In this document: positions 33,199 through 39,228 of the stretch, one piece after another
Layout: each line of letters starts with the position of its first letter
Numbering within the stretch: position 1 is the stretch's first letter
NCBI GenBank assembly: GCA_004554555.1
Contig: SFLN01000003.1
Span: forward strand, 1 to 39,228
Reading direction: 5' to 3'
DNA: 39,228 bases
Source of the DNA: [Eubacterium] saphenum
GTDB taxonomy: Bacteria > Bacillota > Clostridia > Oscillospirales > Ruminococcaceae
Notes under the pieces: model-generated
What the model was told of the DNA's origin: nothing
The model's input: only the letters and a program-made list of their open reading frames with translations
Database searches by the model: none
Translations under genes and position numbers: made by a program

Positions 33199-34566
33199 TT
33201 GAGCTTGAAAAGTTTGCTCTTCGGCAGACAAAAGCTCTCGGACAGCTCGGCGCTTTCGCTGTTCTACACAACGGAGCTCGCCAAGTGGAACGACATCTAC
33301 CGCGGCGGCGGGGACTGGCGCTACGTCCGCAAGGGCGGAATGAACGGCGGTATGCGAAAGCTGGCGTCGCTCGGCGCGGCAAAGGCGGTTTGCGCGGAGC
33401 TTTCGCGGCTCTGCTTCACCGAGGGCACCGAAATCACCTGCCCCGATAAGGAAACCGAGGATTACCTCAAAAAGGTCTTCTCCGACAACAGCTTTCCCGA
33501 GAGATTTTCGGATTTTCTCGAAAAAATGTTCGCGCTCGGCGGCGGAGTAATCAAGGTCTACTGGGACAACGGCGTTAAACTCGATTTCGTTTCCGCAGAC
33601 GCTTTCGTTCCCACGCAATGGGACAGCAGAAGTATTTCGGGCGGCGCGTTCGGTTCAACGGTTTCGCGAAACGGCAAGAACTACATTCTCGCCGAAACTC
33701 AGGAAATCACCCCGCAGGGCTTGCTCACGCAAAACAAACTCTTCCGCGAGAACGGCGGCGAGGCTGCGCTTTCCGAGTGCTTCCCCGAGATGACCGAGAA
33801 GAGCCTTATCGAAGGGCTTGCGAAGCCGCTTTTCGTCTACTTCCGCGCGGGCTCGGGCATTCTCGGGCAGTGCGCGCCGCTCGGCTCATCGGTTTTCGCG
33901 GGCGCTGAGGACACGCTGAAGTCAATCGACACCGTTTTCGACTCGCTTTCAAGGGAGTTTATCCTTGGTAAAAAGCGCATAATCGTGCCGTCCTACGCGG
34001 TTCGCGGCGAGTACGACGAGAACGGCGAGCTGAAGCGCTACTTTGACGTGAACGACGAGGTTTTCGAGGCGCTTTCGGCGTCGGATACCGATGAACTCAA
34101 AATCTCCGACAACACCGCCGAGCTTCGCGTTCAGGAGCACATCGACGCGCTCGGGGAGCTGCTCGATCTGCTTTGTATGCAGACGGGACTTTCGGAGGGC
34201 GCGCTGTCCTACAAGAACGGCACAATCCGCACGGCAACCGAGGTTGTTTCGCGAAACAGCCGAACCTACCGCACCACGAGCTTCTACCGCAAGCTGATTG
34301 CGAAAAATCTCGAGCGCGTTGCGGCAAACATCTGCGCGCTCGCGAAAATGTCCGGCGAGCTTTCCGAGGGGGCTTCGGAGAACGTGCAAATCCGCTTTGC
34401 GGACGGCGTTTGCGAGGACGAGGGAACTCGCGCCGAGCGTGCCGCTTCGCTTTACCAAAGCGGTCTGATTTCAAGAAGCCGCGCGCTTTCCGAGATTTAC
34501 GGAATTTCACTTGACGCGGCTCGGGCAATGGAAATGGAGGACTTTAATGGAAACGGAAAATCTTGA
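33199..34566 (+). CDS. Phage portal protein
   Basis: A 455-residue phage portal-like protein: SPP1 gp6-type N-terminal region, a conserved acidic/aromatic middle (VIKVYWDNGVKLDFVSADAFVPTQWD) and a helical C-terminal part with LLDLLCMQTGLSEGALSYKNGTIRTATEVVSRNSRTYRTTS, very typical of portal proteins. In a phage the portal forms the dodecameric DNA gate of the head. Start is TTG (33199-33201), with AAAGGAGG eight bases upstream. No terminase gene precedes it; the gene before is the divergent rpiR. Codon use resembles the host genes, suggesting long residence or adaptation. Confidence 0.85.
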   Translation: MSLKSLLFGRQKLSDSSALSLFYTTELAKWNDIYRGGGDWRYVRKGGMNGGMRKLASLGAAKAVCAELSRLCFTEGTEITCPDKETEDYLKKVFSDNSFPERFSDFLEKMFALGGGVIKVYWDNGVKLDFVSADAFVPTQWDSRSISGGAFGSTVSRNGKNYILAETQEITPQGLLTQNKLFRENGGEAALSECFPEMTEKSLIEGLAKPLFVYFRAGSGILGQCAPLGSSVFAGAEDTLKSIDTVFDSLSREFILGKKRIIVPSYAVRGEYDENGELKRYFDVNDEVFEALSASDTDELKISDNTAELRVQEHIDALGELLDLLCMQTGLSEGALSYKNGTIRTATEVVSRNSRTYRTTSFYRKLIAKNLERVAANICALAKMSGELSEGASENVQIRFADGVCEDEGTRAERAASLYQSGLISRSRALSEIYGISLDAARAMEMEDFNGNGKS

Positions 34567-34957
34567 ACAGGAGGCTTTGGAGAACGCTCCCGAGGTCACC
34601 GAAATTGACGAGCAGCAGCTCTTGCTCTCGGAAAAGGAAACCGAGATAGACGCGCTCAAAAAGGAGCTTGACGAAAGCTCCAAGCGCCTGCTCAACATCA
34701 GCCTTACTCTTTCCGAGGCGGAAACAAAGCTCGCGCTGCTTTTGGCGGGCGCTGCCAAGGAAAAGCTCGCCGAGGCGGTTTCGCTTACATCAATGCTCTG
34801 CAAATCGGGTAAAACTCCCGACGAAGCGGCGGCTGAAATTATCGCGGCTTATCCGCATTTGAAGGCGGTTCAGCGGGAAATTCCGCAGTTCTCGGCAGGA
34901 AGCTCGGGAACAAACGACGGTTTCTCCGCTGTTCGCAGAATTTTCTCGGCAAAGTAA
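34547..34957 (+). CDS. Putative phage scaffolding protein
   Basis: A 136-residue, acidic, strongly coiled-coil protein (about 15-60: EQQLLLSEKETEIDALKKELDESSKRLLNISLTLSEAETKL) followed by an Ala-rich helical region and a short Gly/Ser tail ending RRIFSAK. Size, coiled coil and position between portal and capsid genes fit a scaffold protein; the sequence itself is not diagnostic. ATG at 34547 with GGAGG 6 bases upstream; it overlaps the portal gene by 20 bases. Confidence 0.6.
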   Translation: METENLEQEALENAPEVTEIDEQQLLLSEKETEIDALKKELDESSKRLLNISLTLSEAETKLALLLAGAAKEKLAEAVSLTSMLCKSGKTPDEAAAEIIAAYPHLKAVQREIPQFSAGSSGTNDGFSAVRRIFSAK

Positions 34958-35135
34958 GCCGAGGGGCGGGACGGTGGGTTTTTACCGCCGAAGCGGTGCA
35001 AGCCGAAAGGGTTACTTGGGTTAAACGCACGGCAGCTTCGGCGAAACGGTCGGATTTCGGCGTTGGCAGGACAAAATCCGCGTGAGCTTGAAAGAGGTTA
35101 TCTTTATAAAAAATACTGCACGACAGATTTTGTCC
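34958..35135 (+). ncRNA. Structured non-coding leader before capsid gene
   Basis: The 227 bases between scaffold and capsid genes hold no gene but show nested inverted repeats. CGCCGAAGC (34986-34994) pairs perfectly with GCTTCGGCG (35035-35043). GGACAAAATC (35069-35078) pairs perfectly with GATTTTGTCC (35126-35135), continued inward by CGTG/CACG (35081-35084/35119-35122). GTGC/GCAC (34996-34999/35027-35030) extends the first hairpin, and GCCGA/TCGGC (34958-34962/35057-35061) can close it. An alternative hairpin GGCGG (34965-34969)/CCGCC (34985-34989) competes with the first. It could be an mRNA processing, capsid-dosage or packaging element. No known family was recognised. Confidence 0.4.
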
Positions 35136-35184
35136 GAACGTCTTAATTTACAAAACAACATTTTTTTGAAAGGAAGTTTTTATT

Positions 35185-36069
35185 ATGGCAAACACAATCG
35201 AATACGCAAAGGTTTTTCAGGCGGAGCTTGACAAGCAGATTTGCGAAGGCTCTACATCGGGCTGGATGGAGGACAACGCCGCGAGAGTTATCTACAACGG
35301 CGGCAGCGAAATCAAGATGCCCAAAATGTCGCTCAAGGGACTTGCAAAGTACGACCGCGACGACGGCTATGTGAGCGGCGCAATCACCTATTCCTACGAA
35401 ACTATGACCATGAGCCAGGACAGAGGCAGACGTTTCCGTATCGACGCGCTTGACGTTGACGAAAGCGGTTTTGCGCTTGCGGCGGCAAATGTCGCGGCTG
35501 AATTCCAGCGCACCGAGGTTATCCCCGAAATCGACGCTTATCGTTACTCCAAGCTCGCCGAGGCGGCTTCTTTGACCAAGACCTACGCTCCCGCAAAGAG
35601 CTCCGTTTTGTCCACTCTCATCGCTCAGATAAGCGAGGTTCGCGAGGCTGTCGGCGGTGACGGAGAGCTTGTCGTAACAATGGCGCGCTCCGTTTACGAT
35701 ATGCTGATGCTCTCGAGCGAGGTTACTCACTCCATCGACGCGGGCACTTTCACTCAGGGCAATCTTGACCTCAACGTCAAGACAATCTGCGGCGCGGCGA
35801 TTATCCCCGTTCCCTCTTCCAGAATGAAGTCCGCTTACACCTTCAGCGATACCGACGGCTTTACTCCCGCCGAGGACGCGGTTCAGATTAACTGGATTAT
35901 CTGCCCGAAGGACGCGCCCGTTGCCGTTTCAAAGACCGACAACATCAAAATCATCACTCCCGAACAGAACCAGTTCGCGGACGCATGGGATATCGACTAC
36001 CGCAAGTATCACGACCTCTTTATCCCCGACAGCAAGAAATCCGCAATTGCAGTCTGCAAGGCGAGCTAA
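35185..36069 (+). CDS. Phage major capsid protein (HK97-fold type)
   Basis: A 294-residue protein resembling major capsid proteins of Gram-positive siphoviruses. It has an N-terminal helical stretch MANTIEYAKVFQAELDKQICEGSTSGWM, a spine-like segment GAITYSYETMTMSQDRGRRFRIDALDVDESGF, FQRTEVIPEIDAYRYSKLAEAA, and a C-terminal region with VSKTDNIKIITPEQNQFADAWDIDYRKYHDLF, a pattern I associate with these capsid proteins. GAAAGGAAG lies upstream of the ATG. It follows a structured intergenic region. It would form the icosahedral shell if expressed with scaffold and portal. Confidence 0.85.
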   Translation: MANTIEYAKVFQAELDKQICEGSTSGWMEDNAARVIYNGGSEIKMPKMSLKGLAKYDRDDGYVSGAITYSYETMTMSQDRGRRFRIDALDVDESGFALAAANVAAEFQRTEVIPEIDAYRYSKLAEAASLTKTYAPAKSSVLSTLIAQISEVREAVGGDGELVVTMARSVYDMLMLSSEVTHSIDAGTFTQGNLDLNVKTICGAAIIPVPSSRMKSAYTFSDTDGFTPAEDAVQINWIICPKDAPVAVSKTDNIKIITPEQNQFADAWDIDYRKYHDLFIPDSKKSAIAVCKAS

Positions 36070-36136
36070 TCCGATTTAAACTGCGGCGGGCGGCGCAACG
36101 CTGTCCGCCGTTTTTGATTAAACGAAAGGAGTTTTT

Positions 36137-36586
36137 ATGATAATTACCGCAAACGAATACAAGGAAATGGGCTTTGACGCAACAGACGACGCGCTGCTTG
36201 AAAAGTGCATAAAGCGCGCGGAATTTGTCCTGAACGGGATAAGCGGCGGCAGAGCGGCGACAATCGCTCTCGGTTCGACACCCGCCGCCGATTACGTCAA
36301 GCAGGCTGCGGCTTTTCAGACCTACGCGATTTACCGCGAGGAAACCGCGCTTCTCGCCGAGTCAAGCGAGTCGAGCGAGCAAAGCGGCTCTTCAACCAAA
36401 ACAGACGAGCGCGTGACAATCGGCGATTTCACCTACTCCACCGGCACATCTTCAAGCAGCTCCTCGGGAAGTGTTTCCAAAAGCTCATCGGAGCTTGGTA
36501 TCGAGCCGCTTGGCATCAACCAAACCGTTGCAAAGCTGCTGCGTGCGGCGGGCTGCTTTTACGGAGCAGCGGAGGTGAAGGAATGA
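36137..36586 (+). CDS. Head-tail connector/adaptor-like protein
   Basis: A 149-residue protein. Residues 1-75 are helical with ANEYKEMGFDATDDALLEKCIKRAEFVLN..., the form of gp15/gp6-type head-completion adaptors. A long Ser/Glu-rich linker follows (about 75-120: SSESSEQSGSS, GTSSSSSSGSVSKSSS) and then a helical end. The serine-rich insertion is unusually long for an adaptor. The start lies 67 bases after the capsid gene and is preceded by AAAGGAG; the end overlaps the next start (ATGA). Confidence 0.65.
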   Translation: MIITANEYKEMGFDATDDALLEKCIKRAEFVLNGISGGRAATIALGSTPAADYVKQAAAFQTYAIYREETALLAESSESSEQSGSSTKTDERVTIGDFTYSTGTSSSSSSGSVSKSSSELGIEPLGINQTVAKLLRAAGCFYGAAEVKE

Positions 36587-36930
36587 ACGTAAAGCCTATT
36601 CCGAACAGCCTTCTCGGCGATGAATTTTACCTTTATGTTCCCACGGAAAGCGGCTGGAGCAGACAGCTTATCCAAAACGTCCGCGTTGAACGGACAAGCG
36701 CCGTAAGCTCCCCGACAGCCGCGAACACCCGCGATGTTTCCGAGATTACAATCTGGTACGACTGCCAGAATTCTTATCCGACGGTAGATTTTGCCGCAGG
36801 AACAAGAGCTAAATATCACGGGGAAATTTTCGAGATAACCGAGGTGAAATTCTACCGCGCCGAGGAGCTTCATCACTGTAAAATAAAAGCCGTTAAAATC
36901 GGCGGAGAATATACGGAGGCGAATTTATGA
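36583..36930 (+). CDS. Putative phage head-closure/minor capsid protein
   Basis: A 115-residue protein with the beta-rich layout of small phage head-closure proteins: MNVKPIPNSLLGDEFYLYVPTESGWSRQ, and YDCQNSYPTVDFAAGTRAKYHGEIFEITEVKFYRA. GGAGGTGAAGG precedes the ATG at 36583, which overlaps the adaptor stop. Its own stop overlaps the next start, so the connector genes are tightly coupled. The class is inferred from size, pattern and position. Confidence 0.55.
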   Translation: MNVKPIPNSLLGDEFYLYVPTESGWSRQLIQNVRVERTSAVSSPTAANTRDVSEITIWYDCQNSYPTVDFAAGTRAKYHGEIFEITEVKFYRAEELHHCKIKAVKIGGEYTEANL

Positions 36931-37088
36931 TGTCATACGAAAACAACAAGAACACTTCGCAGAACACAAGCGTAAAAAGCGAGGACGAGGGCTACAAAAT
37001 CGCAAAGCTCATCAGACAGGGAAACCGTGAGCTTGAACGACAGCTCAACATCAAAAATACAGGAAACACGCTCGGAGGTAATGTATGA
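36927..37088 (+). CDS. 53-residue small protein in phage cassette
   Basis: A short open frame starting ATGATG with GGAGG about 9 bases upstream. It overlaps the stop of the gene before it (ATGA) and its own stop overlaps the next start (ATGA). The peptide is polar and charged (MMSYENNKNTSQNTS..., then YKIAKLIRQGNRELERQLNIKN), with a likely helix over the second half. Double translational coupling supports it as a real gene. Function unknown. Confidence 0.6.
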   Translation: MMSYENNKNTSQNTSVKSEDEGYKIAKLIRQGNRELERQLNIKNTGNTLGGNV

Positions 37089-37429
37089 CGATAACTATAA
37101 ACGAAACCGCGTTCGACAGCGTAACCGAGCTGAACGTGCGGCGCGAAACCCGCCGAACCGATATCCGCTACAACACGCAGGGCGATATGCTCATCGACCT
37201 CGTGAACCGAAAATATGTTCTCGAGGCAACCTTCGGGCTGCTGTCCGAGAGCGAGATGAAAACGCTCCGCGAGCTTTGCGCAGAGGTTTTCGTATCGGTT
37301 ACTTTCCCGTCGCCCGAGGGCACGGTAACAGCGGATTTCCATATCCCCGAAGAACCCGCGCCCATTGTCACGGAAACAAACGGTGTAAGAACCTACGGCG
37401 GGGTTAAGCTGAAATTTTTGCAGAAATGA
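37085..37429 (+). CDS. Phage structural protein of unknown role
   Basis: A 114-residue protein (TITINETAFDSVTELNVRRETRRTDIRYNTQGDMLIDLVNRKY..., ending GVKLKFLQK), beta-rich, with no motif I can name. GGAGGTAATGT precedes the ATG. Size and position after the head-closure gene suggest a tail-completion or tail-associated part. Confidence 0.55.
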   Translation: MTITINETAFDSVTELNVRRETRRTDIRYNTQGDMLIDLVNRKYVLEATFGLLSESEMKTLRELCAEVFVSVTFPSPEGTVTADFHIPEEPAPIVTETNGVRTYGGVKLKFLQK

Positions 37430-37439
37430 GGTGACGCGC

Positions 37440-38945
37440 ATGGTTAATGTATCGGACAATTTCAAAAACCTTGCAAAGCAGCCCGGACGAAACGTTTACT
37501 GCAAGATAATCGCAGGAAACCTGACGTTTCTGGACGACAAAATCCTTGAATTTGACTTTGACGACGTGACGCACCCCGACTGGGTGACCATCGGAACCGT
37601 TTGTGCAAACCGTTTTGCCTTTTCGGTGAAATACGAGGAGGAAATCGAGGTGAACACGCAGGTCAAGCCGTACATCAGCTTCGATGGCGAGGAATGGTGT
37701 CCGCTCGGAGTATTTTTCGTTTCGAGAAGATATATCCGCGGAAACTACGCGTCGATAATCTGCTACGACAAGATGTACTCGCTTGACGTGGATTACGCAA
37801 GCTCTCTGAGTACTCCCACAACAACCTCCGAGCTGCTTCGCGAAATCTGCTCAAATCACGGGATTGTCTGCCGGGATTACGGCGGCAGCTACGAGGTCAA
37901 AAAAATCCCGACCGACTGCACGGTGCGCGATATGATAGGCTACATTGCCGCGATGAACAACGGCTGCGCGAAATTCGACCGAAACGGCGAGCTTGTTTTC
38001 ATAATCTATCACTCGGTTGAAGCGTTTATTCTTTATGACGAGAACTGTATGGATTTGAGCAGAAACCTGTCAAGCTCGATTATACGGCGCATTTCGGTCA
38101 ACACGGGAAGTGAAATTCTCGAAAGCGGCGATGGCAGCGAGCTCAGCTCGATTGAACTGTACAATCCGCTTATGACGCAGGAGCGTCTGAACGCAATCTG
38201 CACGGAAATGCAGCTTCTCAAGTTTTACGGCGCTGAAATTGAAATGCAGGGAATGCCGTTTCTTGAAGCGGGAGAACACATTTATCTTTTTGAAAAAAGA
38301 GTGGGAATGTTCGCTATTGTTGTGAGCGAAATCGAATACCATTACGACGGCGCGCTCACCGCAAAGCTCTACTCGCGCAACCGAAACTACTCCGACCCCA
38401 CGGTTCACCGAAACGATCTTGAAGCCGCTCTTGAAGAGCTTCGGATAAGTCTTGGGAACGTCTACAAAAAGCAGATAAACGAATCAGCGCTCTCGCTTTC
38501 AACCACCGAAACAACCGTCGCCGAGTTCGAGTTTGAAACAAAAAAGGAGAACGTTTTCGCGCAGGTTGATATGAATTTCACCGTTGACGGAGGCGGCTCA
38601 AACACGCTTCTCGCAACGGTTTACGTCAACGGTGAAAAGGCGCGCGAGAGCATTCACACGGTAAACGGAAGCTCGCGGGAGCTGATACATTTCTACTATC
38701 TCGCGGAAAATCTTCCGAAGGGAAACAACACCATCACAGTCACGCTTAAAACAGCAAGCGGACAGATGACAATTCAAAGCGGACAGCTTATCGCAACGCT
38801 GGTTGCTAAGGGATTGGCGGGAGGGACGCAGAGTGTTCGCGACAGGCAGACGGTTTTTGAAAAAATCCCGACGCTCACGATGAAATTCGGCGGATTTACA
38901 TTTCTTGAATTAAACGAAAATGTGCAGACAGAACAGGAGGAATAA
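37440..38945 (+). CDS. Phage tail/hub-like protein
   Basis: A 501-residue protein. Its first about 300 residues resemble tail-hub type proteins: an opening region, then YDKMYSLDVDYASSLSTPTTTSELLREICSNHGI and MIGYIAAMNNGCAKFDRNGEL, patterns common in phage tail proteins that use a LysM/hub-like fold. A helical stretch (about 325-355) is followed by a beta-rich C-terminal domain with repeats like TVYVNGEKARESIHTVNGSS. This could be a receptor-binding or fibre-anchoring module. ATG at 37440 with GAGGTG 6 bases upstream is preferred over the GTG at 37431, which is part of that site. No major tail or tape-measure gene lies between it and the head genes, unlike a normal siphophage. Assignment is tentative. 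Confidence 0.5.
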   Translation: MVNVSDNFKNLAKQPGRNVYCKIIAGNLTFLDDKILEFDFDDVTHPDWVTIGTVCANRFAFSVKYEEEIEVNTQVKPYISFDGEEWCPLGVFFVSRRYIRGNYASIICYDKMYSLDVDYASSLSTPTTTSELLREICSNHGIVCRDYGGSYEVKKIPTDCTVRDMIGYIAAMNNGCAKFDRNGELVFIIYHSVEAFILYDENCMDLSRNLSSSIIRRISVNTGSEILESGDGSELSSIELYNPLMTQERLNAICTEMQLLKFYGAEIEMQGMPFLEAGEHIYLFEKRVGMFAIVVSEIEYHYDGALTAKLYSRNRNYSDPTVHRNDLEAALEELRISLGNVYKKQINESALSLSTTETTVAEFEFETKKENVFAQVDMNFTVDGGGSNTLLATVYVNGEKARESIHTVNGSSRELIHFYYLAENLPKGNNTITVTLKTASGQMTIQSGQLIATLVAKGLAGGTQSVRDRQTVFEKIPTLTMKFGGFTFLELNENVQTEQEE

Positions 38946-38946
38946 A

Positions 38947-39228
38947 ATGCACGGAAAAGCAACATTAATTCTAACGGACAAGGACACGGGGCGTGTTGTG
39001 GAGCAGATTGAGGAGCATAATATGGTGACGAACGCGCTGAACAGCATTTTCGCGCTGCCGCAGATAAGCGCTTTTTACTCGTCAAGCAGAAAAGTTTTCA
39101 ACGGCTATCTGCCGATGTACAGCAATATTCTCAAAGGCTTGGTGCTGTTTGATGAAACGATACCCGAAAACGCGAACGATTATATGCTCGGCGGAAAATA
39201 TTCCGTTTTCAACCAAAGCTACCCTGTC
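38947..39228 (+). CDS. Phage structural protein, partial (3' end outside window)
   Basis: At least 94 codons, open to the right edge. Starts MHGKATLILTDKDTGRVVEQIEEHNMVTNALNSIF; EEHNMVTNAL is a common opening of phage tail or fibre proteins. AGGAGG lies 7 bases upstream and the start follows the previous stop directly. Confidence 0.6.
   Translation, partial: MHGKATLILTDKDTGRVVEQIEEHNMVTNALNSIFALPQISAFYSSSRKVFNGYLPMYSNILKGLVLFDETIPENANDYMLGGKYSVFNQSYPV

Noticed and set aside
34958..35184. Known riboswitch or T-box in the scaffold-capsid gap
   Set aside because: Fragments such as ACGCACGGCA recall c-di-GMP riboswitches, but the full conserved core is not there and the position is within a phage operon.
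33199..39228. Tailocin or contractile injection system
   Set aside because: Portal, scaffold and capsid genes are present and no sheath, tube or baseplate set is visible.

Overview
The window looks like a chromosomal segment of an anaerobic, Gram-positive Clostridia-type bacterium, probably an Oscillospiraceae/Ruminococcus relative. Five things point there: an Rnf complex; a GH94 cellobiose phosphorylase that resembles ruminococcal enzymes from memory; an ispH-S1 fusion, a clostridial hallmark; the trmK-nif3 pair; and consensus sigma-A promoters with strong Shine-Dalgarno sites. TTG start codons are frequent. No tRNA, rRNA, CRISPR array, insertion sequence or integrase was seen. The species assignment is inference.

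Left part (1-7833, all minus strand): the end of an rnf operon (rnfC, rnfD, start of rnfG) lies downstream of a two-gene unit. That unit encodes a degenerate SF2/SNF2-like helicase and a large GHKL (Hsp90/sacsin-like) ATPase, and I cannot match it to a named system. A plus-strand HD-domain gene follows at 8150.

Housekeeping block (8701-17772, minus strand): a DUF1858 redox-disulfide protein, trmK, nif3-like, rqcH, valS, a nucleotidyltransferase, an HD-GYP protein and a choline-kinase-like phosphotransferase run as one closely packed array. A strong promoter stands at its head and several genes overlap. tRNA modification, tRNA charging and ribosome rescue (rqcH/valS) sit together.

Middle (18036-27328): two tandem paralogous lipoprotein genes each carry a consensus promoter, a 5' UTR hairpin and a terminator. 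They are followed by leuS, a small unknown gene, a convergent cellobiose phosphorylase gene with a LacI-type operator candidate, then tgt, mntP and a HAD phosphatase.

Right-middle (27410-32970, minus strand): rpiR-family regulator, HI0933-type flavoprotein, then cmk, plsC and ispH-S1, an order typical of Clostridia linking nucleotide, phospholipid, isoprenoid and translation functions.

Right end (33199-39228, plus strand): a phage-derived morphogenesis cassette starts abruptly about 230 bp from rpiR. It runs portal, putative scaffold, a structured non-coding stretch, major capsid, two head-tail connector-like proteins, two small proteins, a large tail/hub-like protein and a truncated structural gene. 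No integrase, terminase, tail tube or tape-measure gene is visible before the window ends. The two candidates for something undescribed are the GHKL-ATPase/helicase pair and this reduced capsid cassette with its structured RNA-like leader.
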